This document shows, piece after piece, positions 27,995-38,200 of a DNA stretch of 64,000 nucleotides; the stretch's first letter is position 1, and each line of letters opens with the position of its first letter. Both the position numbers and the translations under genes were made by a program. Location of the stretch: contig PEFW01000005.1 in assembly GCA_002890675.1 (NCBI GenBank), positions 1 to 64,000 on the forward strand, given 5' to 3'. The notes under the pieces are model-generated. The model saw nothing but the letters and a program-made list of their open reading frames with translations. It had not been told where the DNA came from and did not search any database. This DNA is from Candidatus Methylaffinis lahnbergensis (GTDB taxonomy: Bacteria; Pseudomonadota; Alphaproteobacteria; Rhizobiales; Beijerinckiaceae).

Positions 27995-29053
27995 CTACTC
28001 AAATTGATCCGCCGGACGCGGCGCAAGAACCCGGGCCACCTCGGCATAAACTTCGAGATCTTTTTCGATCAAGGCGCGCGCAGGGCGCATTTCACGCAAT
28101 ATTTCCGCAAGCCCAATCACCGTCTGGCTTGTGCGCCACGAAACGCCTTGAAGCCGATCCGGCAGGTCAAGTAGGGCGGCGACAAGACGGAGGAACGCGC
28201 CCGCATCGTCGCACACGCCAACCGCGTCCATCTCCGCCAGCGAATCGAGCGCGGAGGCGGTTTCCGGTTTCCGCGGAGGATCGAAGGCGTTCGGGGCGCC
28301 CAGTTGATAGACGATTGGATTGTATAGAACGGCGCGCAACTCGTCGGATGGGCGCGACAGCAGGTCCTGCAGCGCCGTCAAATCGCTGAGATTGACATTG
28401 CAAAACGTCTTTGCACAGAGATGAACGGCTTGTCCAAGAACGGCCGCTGCCGAATTCGCGCCGGAAAGCGATGCCCACTTCAAGATCAACAGCCGTTCGG
28501 ACAGCTCCTCGAACGGCTCACGCAACAAAATCCCGGCCTTGAAGTTACGATCCCGGACCATCGGCTCCCACACGCGCCAAAAAATGCGGCCGGATGCGAA
28601 CAGGGAGTTCGTGAACGAAATGGCGAATATCGACCTTGTGGTTTCTTCGGGAAGCAGCTCCAGGGATTTATAGGACATGTGAAATCGCGCGATCAGCGCA
28701 TCATCCAGGCTGTGCGAGCGAAGCAATTGGGTCTCAACCCGCAAGAATTTCTGGTCAACGATTTGCGCCTCGTTGCGGCGCCGGTAGATGAGGATTTGGT
28801 TGTCGGCATCCCTGATTTCCAAATGTCCGGCGGCGGTCACCCCGGGGCAATTATTTTCATCCACCACGAAACCGCAAACCCCGGTATTGTGGAGGCCTTG
28901 TTCCCGCAGCAGTGGACGCACCACGAAGGCGTCTATAACGACATGATGTTCTGGACGGAGATGGATAACGACCTTCGGGGTCGTCGCCGGATTGTCGGGC
29001 ATGACCCAACCGACGATCCGCGAACCCGTGTCCTCGTCGATATGGAATAACAT
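27995..29053 (-). CDS. Unknown protein of the polysaccharide locus
   Basis: A 352-residue soluble protein that I do not recognise. The first 110 residues look like a small beta-sandwich (GSRIVGWVMPDN, VVIHLRPEHHVVIDAF, GFVVDENNCPG, HLEIRDADNQILIYRR), which resembles accessory domains found near sulfotransferases and glycosyltransferases. The rest is mainly helical (residues about 120-350) without catalytic motifs. There is no signal peptide or membrane segment. It sits between a KpsE paralog and a GT2 enzyme on the same strand, so it probably serves the same polysaccharide, for example as a modifying enzyme or assembly factor. Confidence 0.65.
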   Translation of the reverse strand: MLFHIDEDTGSRIVGWVMPDNPATTPKVVIHLRPEHHVVIDAFVVRPLLREQGLHNTGVCGFVVDENNCPGVTAAGHLEIRDADNQILIYRRRNEAQIVDQKFLRVETQLLRSHSLDDALIARFHMSYKSLELLPEETTRSIFAISFTNSLFASGRIFWRVWEPMVRDRNFKAGILLREPFEELSERLLILKWASLSGANSAAAVLGQAVHLCAKTFCNVNLSDLTALQDLLSRPSDELRAVLYNPIVYQLGAPNAFDPPRKPETASALDSLAEMDAVGVCDDAGAFLRLVAALLDLPDRLQGVSWRTSQTVIGLAEILREMRPARALIEKDLEVYAEVARVLAPRPADQFE

Positions 29054-29109
29054 CGCCGTCCCGCGTTCCTATTCGCGGCGCCCGCGTGGTTTCCGCGATG
29101 CGCCGCCGC

Positions 29110-30345
29110 TCATCGTTCGATTTTGCGATCCCTAATCCCCGCGGCCGCGAGCAGCATGACGCTCCACAGCGAGAATGCGCATATCCCAGCGAAAGCGACC
29201 GATCGCGCGCGGCGCGGATATTCGGCGATTTCCGGTTTCTTCGGTTCGACGAAAAGCGCAAAATAGACATGCTGCCGCTCGGATTCCTGACGCGCGCGTT
29301 CGTAAGAGGCCTGAGCGACCTCCAAGAGTTTTTTCGAGAAGCGAGTTTCCAGCTCCTGCTTTTCGAATTGCGCGATGGATTGAGCCGCGGTTTTGGCGTT
29401 CTTCCGCTGACTCGTTAGAGCCTCGGTCAGCGAAGCGACCTTTGACCCGAGCGCCCGGATCTGATCGGAAAGAACTTTTTGCTGAGGCGCGTCGTCAGAC
29501 AAAACCGTGCGGTTGGCGTCGCGGTCGCGCTCCAAAGACAATTTCTCGCGCATGACGCCCAATAAGGTTTCCGCGGAACTCTTTATCGTTTGTTTCGGAT
29601 CGACGGTTCCCTCCTGGTTGCGCACATCACGCATGGCAGTGAGCGCCGCCGAATAACGGAGGCTCGCGGTTTCCAATTCCTGTTCGGCCGAAAACATCGC
29701 GTCTTGGCGCTCCCGCATCGCGACACTGTCGATCATCTTTTCGGCGGAAACCGAGGCCGCGCGAGCCAGGGCGAGCGCATCTTCGGGGTTGAAGGCCAGG
29801 ACCCGCACGAGCACGAGCCCCGAGACGCGGTCGACGCTGACGCTTATCATTTCCCGCCAATAATGCCAGAGATCGTCGTCGCTCTTCGATGTATCGAAGC
29901 GCGACAGCCAATCCGCCTGATCCCGCGAAAATAGCGACCGCAACCAACCGTCCCGATCGAGTTCCCTGACAACATTGCGGCTTCGTAGGTAGTCCGCGGC
30001 CACGTAGGGGAGAGTCCCGTTTTCGCGGGTCCCAGATTTGCCGCCCTTGATCATCAGCGCAATATTGTCCTCGTCCGCGACGAGCTCCGTCGCCGATCTG
30101 ACGCTAAATCGAAATTCCACGCTATATTTGCCGGCGGCAATGAGACCGTAGTAGATATAAGCGCACAATACGGGCAGGACGACCAGGAGGGCGAATGACA
30201 AACCGTGCATTCGCCATGATCCGAACTGATCGATCGGGACCGAGACGCGGCGCAGATCTTCCCGCAGGACAAAATGATCTTGCCCGGCTGATGGGTCTGC
30301 CGGAGAACGATCGGGGGCCCTGGCCTCAAGATGCGCTTCGTTCAT
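29110..30345 (-). CDS. KpsE-like capsule export inner-membrane protein (copy 2)
   Basis: A 411-residue paralog of the protein at 19027-20352. It has an N-terminal cytosolic part of about 47 residues, a membrane helix (LSFALLVVLPVLCAYIYYGLIAA), a periplasmic part starting SVEFRFSVRSATE, a central coiled coil (about 205-360, with AMRDVRNQEGTVDP, which is closely matched by AMRDLRNQQSTLDP in copy 1) and a final helix (VAFAGICAFSLWSVMLLAAAG). The membrane-periplasm-membrane layout is that of polysaccharide export co-polymerases. It could supply a second exporter or form mixed rings with the other copies. Confidence 0.85.
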   Translation of the reverse strand: MNEAHLEARAPDRSPADPSAGQDHFVLREDLRRVSVPIDQFGSWRMHGLSFALLVVLPVLCAYIYYGLIAAGKYSVEFRFSVRSATELVADEDNIALMIKGGKSGTRENGTLPYVAADYLRSRNVVRELDRDGWLRSLFSRDQADWLSRFDTSKSDDDLWHYWREMISVSVDRVSGLVLVRVLAFNPEDALALARAASVSAEKMIDSVAMRERQDAMFSAEQELETASLRYSAALTAMRDVRNQEGTVDPKQTIKSSAETLLGVMREKLSLERDRDANRTVLSDDAPQQKVLSDQIRALGSKVASLTEALTSQRKNAKTAAQSIAQFEKQELETRFSKKLLEVAQASYERARQESERQHVYFALFVEPKKPEIAEYPRRARSVAFAGICAFSLWSVMLLAAAGIRDRKIER

Positions 30346-30382
30346 CGGAATGCCGCTCGAACCGCCGCCGTTACCTTGTTCT

Positions 30383-31651
30383 TCATATGGTGTGGTCGCG
30401 CACGTTAGCGGCGATCACCGCGATGAGCGACCAGAAACTCAGCGCGCCCAGCGATATTAGCAAAATCATGTGTGCTCGCCTCGGAGCGATCGGGCTTTGC
30501 GGTACGGTGGGATCTTCAATGGCGACAAGGTAGATATGATGGTGGTTGGCGTCCACCTTTGTGTTGTCCAACATCCTCTCCGCGATCACGACGGCTTGCT
30601 CGGCCAGGCTCTTTTTTACGTCCAGTTTATCATATTCGGCGAGCACGGCGGAGGCGGTAGGCGAATTGAGATCGGCGCCCGTGATCCTGGCTTCGAGCGC
30701 CACGATCTGATCGGAAAGGATTTGCCGATTTGCCGTGAGCATCTTGATTTGCGGCGCGTCGGAGGCGAGCGAAGCCTTTGCGGTATCCAACGTTACCTCG
30801 ACATCGACGAGATCGCGCCGCAATGTCGTGATCGTCTCGCCCAGGGACCGCGCCAGGGCAAGCGGGTCGATCTGCATCCGCGCGTTCCGGAACTGTTCGA
30901 GACTAGCCTGGCGCGCGGAGAGTTGCGCCCTCGCGGACTTCACTTCGGCCGTGGCGCGCTCGACCGCATCGTGCCGCACCCGGTCCAGAAGCTGATTTGC
31001 AACGATGTCGCATCGCGCGCGAATGGCGGTGGCGATGCGCACTGAATCCTCGCGGGAAAATGTTTTGACGGTGACCGTTACGATGCCCGAAGCGGCCTGC
31101 ACCGACGTTTGGACCATGCTGCGCCAATAGCGAAGCAGGTCCTCTGCCGCTCTCCCCCGCTTGCTATAAATGGCCCCGAGATCGATCTCCTTTGAGAGAT
31201 CGTCGATCATCGAACGGCTAGCGATATAATCGGCGACGATATAGACATCTTGACTGGAATTGAGGGATGCCAAGGTGCCCAATCCCGACGCCGCCAGGGC
31301 GTCGCTGCCGGGAAGCAGTTGCGTCGCGCCTCTCACGGCCAAGCGCATTTCGGAGCCGAACTGATCGGAAGCGAGGAACCCAAAATAGATGGAGCACGTG
31401 ACTAAGGGGGCGAGGACAAGTACAAGGAAGCTTCGCCAAAGCCAAGTCGATCGCGTGTTCGTCGCGGTCCTCGCTTCGGCCGCGCCGGTCCCCGAAAGAC
31501 TGGGTTTTTGCAAGCTGCGCCCGGCTTTCGTGGCAAGCTGGTTCAAGCTTTCGATCGAAAACCATAGGCGCACGCTCGGGTCGCGCGTGCGCGTGCCAAA
31601 GCGCGGCTTCGGCAGCTTTCCGGCAGTGGACTTTCGCTGTGTTTCCAACAT
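30383..31651 (-). CDS. KpsE-like capsule export inner-membrane protein (copy 3)
   Basis: A third paralog, about 422 residues from the ATG at 31651 (MLETQRKSTAGK), chosen because AGGAAC precedes it closely; the frame is open to 31747 and an earlier ATG is possible. It has a membrane helix (SFLVLVLAPLVTCSIYFGFLA), a periplasmic domain (SEMRLAVRGATQLLP), a coiled-coil region and a last helix (MILLISLGALSFWSLIAVIAA). It ends 37 bases before copy 2, so copies 2 and 3 are co-transcribed. It contains the SEMRLAVRGA motif closest to copy 1's SEARFAVRGG. Confidence 0.83.
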   Translation of the reverse strand: MLETQRKSTAGKLPKPRFGTRTRDPSVRLWFSIESLNQLATKAGRSLQKPSLSGTGAAEARTATNTRSTWLWRSFLVLVLAPLVTCSIYFGFLASDQFGSEMRLAVRGATQLLPGSDALAASGLGTLASLNSSQDVYIVADYIASRSMIDDLSKEIDLGAIYSKRGRAAEDLLRYWRSMVQTSVQAASGIVTVTVKTFSREDSVRIATAIRARCDIVANQLLDRVRHDAVERATAEVKSARAQLSARQASLEQFRNARMQIDPLALARSLGETITTLRRDLVDVEVTLDTAKASLASDAPQIKMLTANRQILSDQIVALEARITGADLNSPTASAVLAEYDKLDVKKSLAEQAVVIAERMLDNTKVDANHHHIYLVAIEDPTVPQSPIAPRRAHMILLISLGALSFWSLIAVIAANVRDHTI

Positions 31652-32219
31652 CGTTCCTAGTGTCGCTCGGCTGCGAGGGACACGGGTTAAACCAGACATT
31701 CTCAGCAAAATTTGACGATATGCCGACAAACTGGAAGTTGACCCCATCGTTTGTTTTTAGCGCGAAAGCCGCGTTAGCCAACTTGAAAAAGTATAGGTAG
31801 AAAAATATAACCTCGTGCGTGCTTGAAAAACGACCCAGGATGTGAAATTATATTATATACCAATATTAATAAAGCATATCAATTCGTTGCTGAATACATC
31901 GTTTGTCCGTGAATAACCTACATTTGCCATGATTGGGCCATCAAATACGGGGATGTCCATGCCAAAAACAAAAATACATTATACAAGTTGGCATCTGAAT
32001 TGTTATATGTTTGTTCACCGTAAGAATTCCGCGCCTCGCGGCGCAAATTAATTATTCTTAATCTCCCTTGACGGTTTTCCCGCGGATTTGCTTCCATAGC
32101 TCTAGGCAAAGCGCATTCGCGGCTATATGACAAGGCAACATATCACATCAAGTTTTCCACGATTATGTGGGAGTTGGTGCTGCTCGGTTAGAATTAGCTA
32201 TTATAAATCAGGCAGGATT
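31652..32219. promoter_or_regulatory. AT-rich divergent intergenic region
   Basis: About 570 bases between the leftward kps genes and the rightward polyketide synthase gene. From about 31780 to 32220 the DNA is far richer in A and T than anything nearby (for example around 31800-31870). It must hold the promoters of both units, but no -35/-10 pair could be assigned with confidence. The composition suggests an incoming segment or a xenogeneic-silencer target. Confidence 0.5.
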
Positions 32220-35200
32220 ATGAGAAAACATCAGAGCGGTCGTCCGGCGGCGGCCAATTTGGACGGGTTGGAAATCGCGATTATTGGGCGCGCGTGCAGA
32301 CTGCCTGGCGCCAACTCCGCCGGGGAGCTTTGGGATTTGCTTTCGGCGGGCCGATGCACGGTTTCCCGCATCCCTCCCGATCGATGGCCGTTGGAACTGC
32401 TAGCCCATCCGCGCGCGAAGGAGCGAGGCCGCAGTTATTCCTGGGCGGCGGGCGTTCTTGACGATGTCTGGGGCTTCGATCCCGCCGTTTTCGGCATTTC
32501 CCCGCGCGAGGCCGAACAAATGGACCCGCAGCAGCGGCTGTTGCTCGAACTCACTTGGGAAGCACTCGAAGATGCCGGAATTCGTCCGTCGGACTTTGCC
32601 GGAGCGGACACCGGTGTGTTCGTCGGCGGCTCGGCGCTCGATTATGGCAACCTCAGGCTGCATGACGCAGCCGCCGCGGATGCCTATTTCGCCACCGGCA
32701 ATTCGCTGGCCATTCTATCAAATCGGATTTCCTACGTTTTCGACCTCCACGGGCCTAGCTTCACGGTCGATACGGCGTGCTCCTCATCGCTCGTCGCATT
32801 GGATGCGGCCGTCGCGGCGATCCAATGCGGCAGGATTGACACCGCGATTGTCGGCGGCGTGAACATCCTGGCCAGTCCCTTCGGCTTCATCAGCTTCTCG
32901 CAGGCCACGATGCTGTCGCCAACCGGTCTTTGCCGGGCATTTTCGGCGAAAGCCGATGGCTATGTTCGTGCCGAAGGCGGAGTCGTCTTCGTCTTGCGCG
33001 CGCTCGGCGCCGCTCGCGCCGGCGCGGATCGCATCCATGCGGTGATTGCCGGTTCGCACTGCAATTCCGACGGCCGCACGACCGGCATCTCCTTGCCCTC
33101 GAAGGCGCATCAGGCCGCCCTCCTTGAACGGGCCTATTTGAAGAGTGGCTTTCATTTAGATGCGATCGCCTTCATCGAAGCGCATGGGACGGGAACACGC
33201 GCTGGCGACCCAATCGAGGCGGCCGCAATCGGCGAAGTTTTGGGCCAGCGGCGCACCCGTCCTTTGCCGATCGGCTCGATCAAGACGAATATCGGCCATA
33301 CCGAACCGGCATCTGGCCTCGCTGGATTACTAAAGGCCATGCTGGCGCTCGAGCACGACGAATTGCCGCGCTCGCTGCATTTCGATGAACCAAATCCCGA
33401 CATTCCCTTCGCCGATCTCAACCTTTTGGTCTGCGCCGCACCCCTGGCGCTGCCCCGCAATGGCGGCGTGCGTTATGCCGGCATAAGTTCGTTAGGTTTT
33501 GGCGGCACGAATGCGCATGTGATCCTCGCCGACCCGCCACCTGTCGCGAAGCGGGACCTCCCGGTGATCGCGCCTCGGTTTCTGCTGCTTTCCGCGCAAA
33601 GCCGGGATGGCTTGGCGGACCTCGCGCGCCAATATTCAGTTCGGCTCGCCCGCGCCGGCGTTGAGGAAACGCAGCGGGTCGTCGCCGCGACGGGCCGCCG
33701 GCGCGAACTCCATTCCGAAAGACTGACTATTCCGTTTGACGATCCCAAGGGTTTGATTCAGGCACTGGACCAAGCTGGCGGCAAGAATGCCTTCGACTCG
33801 ACGGCAATCACCGGCACCGCTGTTGCGCGTTCCGCGCCGGTCGCCTTCGTGTTTTCAGGCAATGGCGGCCAATGGCCGGGCATGGGCCGGGCCGCCTATG
33901 AGGCGAACGCGGTTTTCCGTGCGCAATTCAATGCGATTGACCACATTTTCCTGGGCCTAGCAGGCTGGTCCCTCGCCGAAACAATGTTTAATTCCGGCCT
34001 CGCCGCGCGCCTCAAAAAGACGAGCGTTGCCCAACCGCTCATCTTCGCGATCCAGGTTGCGACAACGCGCTGCCTCGCGGAGCTCGGTCTCGCCCCGGCG
34101 ATAGTCCTCGGCCACAGCATGGGCGAAATCGCGGCCGCGGAGGCGGCAGGCATTCTTGACCTCGAAAGCGCTGTCCGCGTGATTTATTTCCGCAGCCACC
34201 ACCAGGAGATTGTCCGCGGCGCCGGCGGCATGGCCGCTGTCTTTGGCCCGCGCGAGGTGATCGAGATACTGGTCCGCAAATCGCCGGGGCTCGCGATCGC
34301 GGCGCATAATTCACCTCGCAGCTTCACGGTCGCGGGCTCCCTTTACGCTTTGGATCAAGCCGCCAAGATGGGCCGCGCCCATAAAGCGCGCATGCGCCGC
34401 CTCGATCTTGCCTACCCTTTCCACAGCGATCTCATGGCGCCTGTCGAGGCGCCTTTCCTTGCCGATCTCGAAGGGCTTCGGCCGGGATCGAGCCGGGCAA
34501 GTTTTCTATCGACGGTGGACGCCGGCGTTGTTTCCGGCACCGGCCTCGACGCAAGATATTGGTGGCGCAATGTCCGCGAACCGGTGCGCTTCATGGAAGG
34601 CGTGCAGCTCGCGATGCGCCTTGGGGCGCGTGTTTTTGTCGAGATCGGGCCTGGCCCAGTGCTGCTCTCCGATCTTAGAAAGATTGCCGAGCAATCGGAA
34701 ACGCCGATTGCCACGCTCGACATGCATGAGCAAAAGCCAACCTGCGGCGACCCGTTCCGCCACGCGGTTGCGCTCGCCTTGTCGCTTGGCGCGCGAATCG
34801 ATGCAAATATCGCGTTCGGCGACGATCCAGGCCCGGTGGCGAACCTGCCCGCCTATCCGTGGCGGCGCAAGCCCTACCGGCTGACGGAAACCTCCGAATC
34901 GACGGGATGGCTCCGCGTGCGTCCATCGCATCCGCTCATCGGCGCGCGTCCTTCGTCCGATTCGCTTGAATGGCGCGCGCAGCTCGACCCGTTGCTCGTG
35001 CCCGGCCTCGCCGATCATCGCGTCGACGGTCAGGTGCTTCTTCCTGGTGCCGCCTTCGCCGAAATGGCGCTCGCGATCGCGCGCGATTGGACCGGCGCGG
35101 AAACCGCGGCGATCAACGATCTCGACATCACCCAACCGATGGTGTTTTCCCCGAACGCCTCGCGCGAGATCCTATGCCGGGCGGCGCCGGTCACCGGCAC

Positions 35201-38200
35201 GATCGAGATCATGAGCCGGGCGCGGTTGAGCGATGCTCCCTTGGTTTGTCACGCCAAGGCCAAAGTTATCTTTAAACCAGCCGCGCCACCCGCCGCCATT
35301 CCCGCGATCCCGAAGCCGCGCGCAAAGCGTGTCTCCGGCGGCGATCTCTATGCGGCCGCGCGACGTTCGGGCCTCGAATTCGGTCCCGCCTACCAACAAG
35401 TCTTGGCCGCCTCGCGTATCGGCGACGATGTCATCCTCGTGGATCTGGTCGCCGCGGAGGCTATCCCGGAGTATAGTCTCGATCCGGCCCGCCTCGATGC
35501 GTGTTTCCACGGCTTGATCCTGCTCTTTGCGGACAATTCCTCGAGCCCCCGGCCTGCCGCCTACTTGCCAGTCCGTTTCGGCGAGATAAGGCTGGAAAAA
35601 CCCGGCGCCGCGATCGCGCGGGCGCGGATCGACGTCCGCCGCCAGGACGCGCGCGCCATCGTCGCCGATTTTACGCTGATCGACGCCGATGGCGGCCTGA
35701 TCGCGACGTTGCAAGGCGCGCGCTACCAAGCGGTCCGTCCGCGCGGGGCGGGCGACCTCGCCAGCCATTCTCTCGCGCCAACCTTGATACTCGCCGACGA
35801 GCCTACGGCGATCCGGCACGATCCTCCGCTCTCACTCGAACTGCTGGTCAAGGCGGCGATCCGGGAGGCGACGGCCGCCGGGGAAACCTTGCCGCCGGAT
35901 TTGATGTTGATCGAGGGTTGGGCTACCGCGGCCGCCCACCGTCTCGCCAGCGCGCTGGCGGTTGACGGCGCGGTCGCCCCAGACCGGCTGATCGCGGCGG
36001 GACGCTTCCCCGCGGCGCGGCGCGGGTGGCTCGTCAATATGCTGGTTGCGCTCGAAAAGAGCGGCCTCGTCCGTGCCGATGGCGAACTGTTCGTTTTGGC
36101 GGACGACTTCCCTCTTCCCGCTCCACGGGACATTTTACGGAGTATCGCCGAGAATTACCCGCACCGGTCCGCCGAGCTTCTGCTGGCGGCTCGCTCCAGC
36201 GCCCTAATGGAGGCCTTGGCGGCGGGCGAAAGTGAGATCGCCCCGATAACCGGCTCCATGATCGAGGCGTTCGAAATCGGTTCGGTTTCGGTTGTCGCGG
36301 CGGCAAGACTCCTTGCCGAACTCTTGCGCCGCTCGGAGGCATCCTGGCCGCGCGACCGGGCCCTACGTATCCTGCAGATTGGCCACGGGCCTTTGTCGTG
36401 GGACGCGGCGGCTCTGGCAAATGCGCACGGCGGACGGCTGACGATCGTCGATCCCAATCCCCGGCGTCTCGAACGCGCCCGCCTTGCTTTCACGCGGGAG
36501 CCAGGGATCTGCTTTGCGGATGGCCTCGAAAATCTCACCGGCGGCTGCTTCGATCTCATCATCGCGGCGGATGCCCTGCACCGGGTCGCGCCGGACGCCG
36601 CGCTGCTCGATCGGGTCGTCGAAACGATGTCACCTGACGCCTTGCTGGTCGCGATTGAGCCGGTACCTTCGCTATTCCGCGATCTTGTTTTTGGTCTCCT
36701 TGGGGACCGGTTGTTTAGCACGGAGGCCGAGCAAGAATCGCTTTCCTCGCTGTCCGATTGGGCGGCGCGGTTCGCGGCCACGCCACTGCGCGGCCTCGCG
36801 GCAAAGACCATCGGGACCGCGGCTGGCCCGGCGCTTCTCGTCGCCGCACAAATGCCGGCATTCGCCGGGCGGCGAAATCTTCCGGCCCACGTTGTGATCG
36901 CCGGCCGGAGCGACCCGCAACAGGCGGAAACCGCCGGCACGCTTTCGCGTTTGTTAGGGGCCGCCGGGGTTGATTGCACGATCGTGGATGAGCGCACGTT
37001 CGAACAGCTTCCTTTCGGGGATGCCGACACGATCGTCTTTCTCGCGCCCGTCATGGCGGGCGGCGCGACATCCGCCGGGCATCTTGCCGAGCGATGCCTG
37101 ACTCTCAAAAACTGCGCGGCCAACCTCGGAAAACACAAGCGGCGGCTTTGGATCGAGAGCCCCGGCGCGCTGCGCGCCGCGCCGGGCGCGGGTGGTCCGG
37201 TCGAGACCGGATTTTGGGCTTTTACACGCAGCTTCGCCAACGAATTTCCGACGCTTGACGTGCGACGGGTCGATCTCGACCCCGGCTTACCGGCACGCGT
37301 CAAAGCGCGGCGGCTCGCCGACATCATTCTTTCAGGGACAGCCGAGACGGAAATCATTCTCGACGCGCATTCCACCAGGGTCGTGCGTTTGCAAGCACGC
37401 GATTCCGTGGCCGTGGCGGCGCAAGAGCCGCCTGCTTCCGCGAGCCGGCTCGAAAAGGGCGAGGGGACCGGCCTCGACCGCGTCCGCTGGATGCCGGTCG
37501 AGCGTCGCCCGCCCGGACCTGGGCAAGTGGAAATTGCCGTCGCGGCAACCGGCCTTAACTTCCGTGACGTCATGTGGGGGCTTTCGGTTCTGCCGGACGA
37601 AATGCTCGAAGATGGGTTGGCCGGTCCGGCCCTCGGACTTGAATGCGCGGGCCGTATCGTCGCGACGGGAGCAAATGTCGAGGGTCTCAATACCGGCGAT
37701 GCCGTTATCGCCATTACCGGGGGAGCGTTCGCCACCCATGTTACCGTAGACACAAGGACGGTGGCAAGGATCCCGGAGGGCCTGCCGCTCGAAGCCGCCG
37801 TCACCATCCCGGTCGCCTTTCTCACCGCCTATTATGCCCTGGTCACTTGTGCTCGTCTTACGCGCGGCGAATGGGTTCTTATCCATGGCGGGGCGGGCGG
37901 CGTCGGTCTCGCGGCTTTGCAGGTCGCTCGCTGGCGCGGCGCGCGGGTAATCGCGACCGCGAGCTCGCTTGAAAAACGCGATCTCGTCGCGGCCCTCGGC
38001 GCCGAACATGTCTTTGACGCGCGCGCCCACGGTTTCGTCGATGGCGTGCGCCGGGCGACGGGCGGCGGCGTGGCGGTCGTCCTCAACAGCCTTTCTGGCG
38101 AGGCAATGGAGCTGACTGTCGGGTTGCTTGCACCGTTCGGCCGTTTCGTGGAACTCGGCAAGCGCGACTATCTGGCGAACACGCATATCGGTCTGCGCCC

